Part shown: piece by piece, positions 5,483 through 6,345 of the stretch
Layout: each line of letters opens with the position of its first letter
Position numbering within the stretch: position 1 is the stretch's first letter
Assembly (NCBI GenBank): GCA_029556045.1
Contig: JAKQGS010000108.1
Location: 1 to 6,345, forward strand
Direction of reading: 5' to 3'
Source of the DNA: Pseudomonadota bacterium
GTDB taxonomy: Bacteria > Bdellovibrionota > Oligoflexia > Oligoflexales > Oligoflexaceae
Length of the DNA stretch: 6,345 nucleotides
Program-made: the position numbers and the translations under genes
The notes under the pieces: generated by a model
Database searches by the model: none
Seen by the model: only the letters and a program-made list of their open reading frames with translations
What the model was told of the DNA's origin: nothing

Positions 5483-6345
5483 GGCTGGGGTGTGCTCCTA
5501 AGATAAAGGTGGCTTGGATCTCGGCATAACGGTCGATCAGATCCTCGGTATTCTTTACAGCGGTGACCACATGATTGTAGGCCAGCCTCAGGGTGGAAAA
5601 CTCGCTGGGTTTGAACGTCAGGGTGGGGACGTAGGCCACCTTGCTGTTGTCCAGTTTGTCTCCATTTTCATCCTTCAACGAGGTTTCCGTAAAGTAGTCG
5701 GCCCGGATCCCCAGTCGGGTGGATTTGGAAAATCCATACTGGGGAAAAACATAGGCTCCCCAGGCTTTTTGTTCGTCGCCTTCCAAAGGGGCGATACTGC
5801 GATGCCAGGCCTCCGACTGCAGCAGAAACGCCTGGTAATTGGCCGCCTGCCATTTGGCGGTGATGTCCGCTCCGGTCAACCGCATGGCGTCACCCTCCGC
5901 ATCCTGACGGGACAGGTAATTCAGGCCCACCTGCAGGCCTCCATCGGCGGGTAAATCGCTGAAGGTGACCAGCCGGGCGTAGTGGGTTGGCTTGCGGGGC
6001 TTGGCCGCTTCGGTGTGGGCCTCCTCAGCCGCATGCTCGTCTGCCGCCTCTTCCGTCGGTTCGTCTGCTATGACCTCTTCATGGTCGTGGCCCTCATGCC
6101 CAAATGTCCAACCGTTGGTAACCCCGACCGTCAGTTCCAGGAAGAACGGCAATGGCATGAGCAGGCTATACTCGAACCCGGTATCCATCACCCCCTCGCC
6201 CCCAAAAAACTCGGCTTGCACGTGGGGGGCTGAGATAAAGGCCCAATCGTGTTGGTGAATCTGATTCAGGCGGCCGATTCCCAGCAAAAACTTGCCGAGC
6301 CGAATGCGTGACTGCGGGATCAGTTTGGTGGTGGATAATACCGCC
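5472..6345 (-). CDS. Porin-like outer-membrane beta-barrel protein with His/Glu-rich loop, linked to zinc uptake (5'-truncated)
   Basis: This is the C-terminal 290 residues of a protein whose 5' end is outside the window. The frame is open to the right edge; the TTG at 6285-6287 is inside the conserved RLGKFLLGIGRLNQIHQHDW segment and is not a start. Alternating strands such as LTFKPSEFSTLRLAYNHVV, and a final strand AEIQATFILGAHPSHAF ending in Phe, mark an outer-membrane barrel recognised by the Bam machinery. The opening GKF..GIGRLNQIHQHDW and FFGGEG pattern is one I associate with porins found next to zinc transporters. A loop at about residues 82-114 (GHEGHDHEE, then many Glu and Ala with further His) is likely exposed and metal-binding. 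The gene overlaps znuA by 11 bp, indicating one transcript and a shared role: zinc passage or capture at the outer membrane. Confidence 0.85.
   Translation of the reverse strand, partial: AVLSTTKLIPQSRIRLGKFLLGIGRLNQIHQHDWAFISAPHVQAEFFGGEGVMDTGFEYSLLMPLPFFLELTVGVTNGWTFGHEGHDHEEVIADEPTEEAADEHAAEEAHTEAAKPRKPTHYARLVTFSDLPADGGLQVGLNYLSRQDAEGDAMRLTGADITAKWQAANYQAFLLQSEAWHRSIAPLEGDEQKAWGAYVFPQYGFSKSTRLGIRADYFTETSLKDENGDKLDNSKVAYVPTLTFKPSEFSTLRLAYNHVVTAVKNTEDLIDRYAEIQATFILGAHPSHAF

Overview
The window comes from a Gram-negative bacterium. It encodes an Mla-type lipid transport system, a periplasmic zinc-binding protein and an outer-membrane beta-barrel, all of which need a double-membrane envelope. 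Coding regions are of moderate G+C by eye. The MCE protein has a long C-terminal beta-rich extension, and the flavin reductase is of the flavoredoxin type. Both suggest a deltaproteobacteria-like or other deep-branching proteobacterial lineage, but the sequence does not fix the taxon. No rRNA, tRNA, CRISPR, phage, integrase or transposase gene was seen.

Left part (1-2097, + strand): the 3' end of an mlaF-like ABC ATPase gene is followed by an mlaD-like MCE gene. Together they form the ATPase and substrate-binding parts of an inner-membrane phospholipid transporter; the permease MlaE is presumably just outside the left edge. A small copper-chaperone-like gene (2124-2339, - strand) converges on mlaD.

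Middle (2340-3924): a very A+T-rich intergenic stretch carries a near-consensus sigma70-type promoter and an operator-like inverted repeat. It drives an unrecognised membrane-anchored protein with a PsbP/DcrB-like periplasmic domain and a long acidic cytoplasmic tail (2586-3701). This is followed by a 223-bp gap holding three strong hairpins, the last of which is a clear intrinsic terminator only 39 bp before the next gene.

Right part (3925-6345): a flavoredoxin-like flavin reductase (+ strand) converges on a zinc-uptake pair on the - strand. A composite palindromic repeat fills the gap between them. The zinc pair is a 5'-truncated porin-like outer-membrane protein with a His/Glu-rich loop, overlapping by 11 bp the gene for a ZnuA-type substrate-binding protein. 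The porin plausibly admits or concentrates Zn2+ at the outer membrane and ZnuA carries it to an inner-membrane ZnuBC transporter not present here.

Most genes are recognisable housekeeping or envelope functions. The least explained items are the PsbP-like membrane protein, the structured RNA region at 3714-3885, and the palindrome at 4474-4531.
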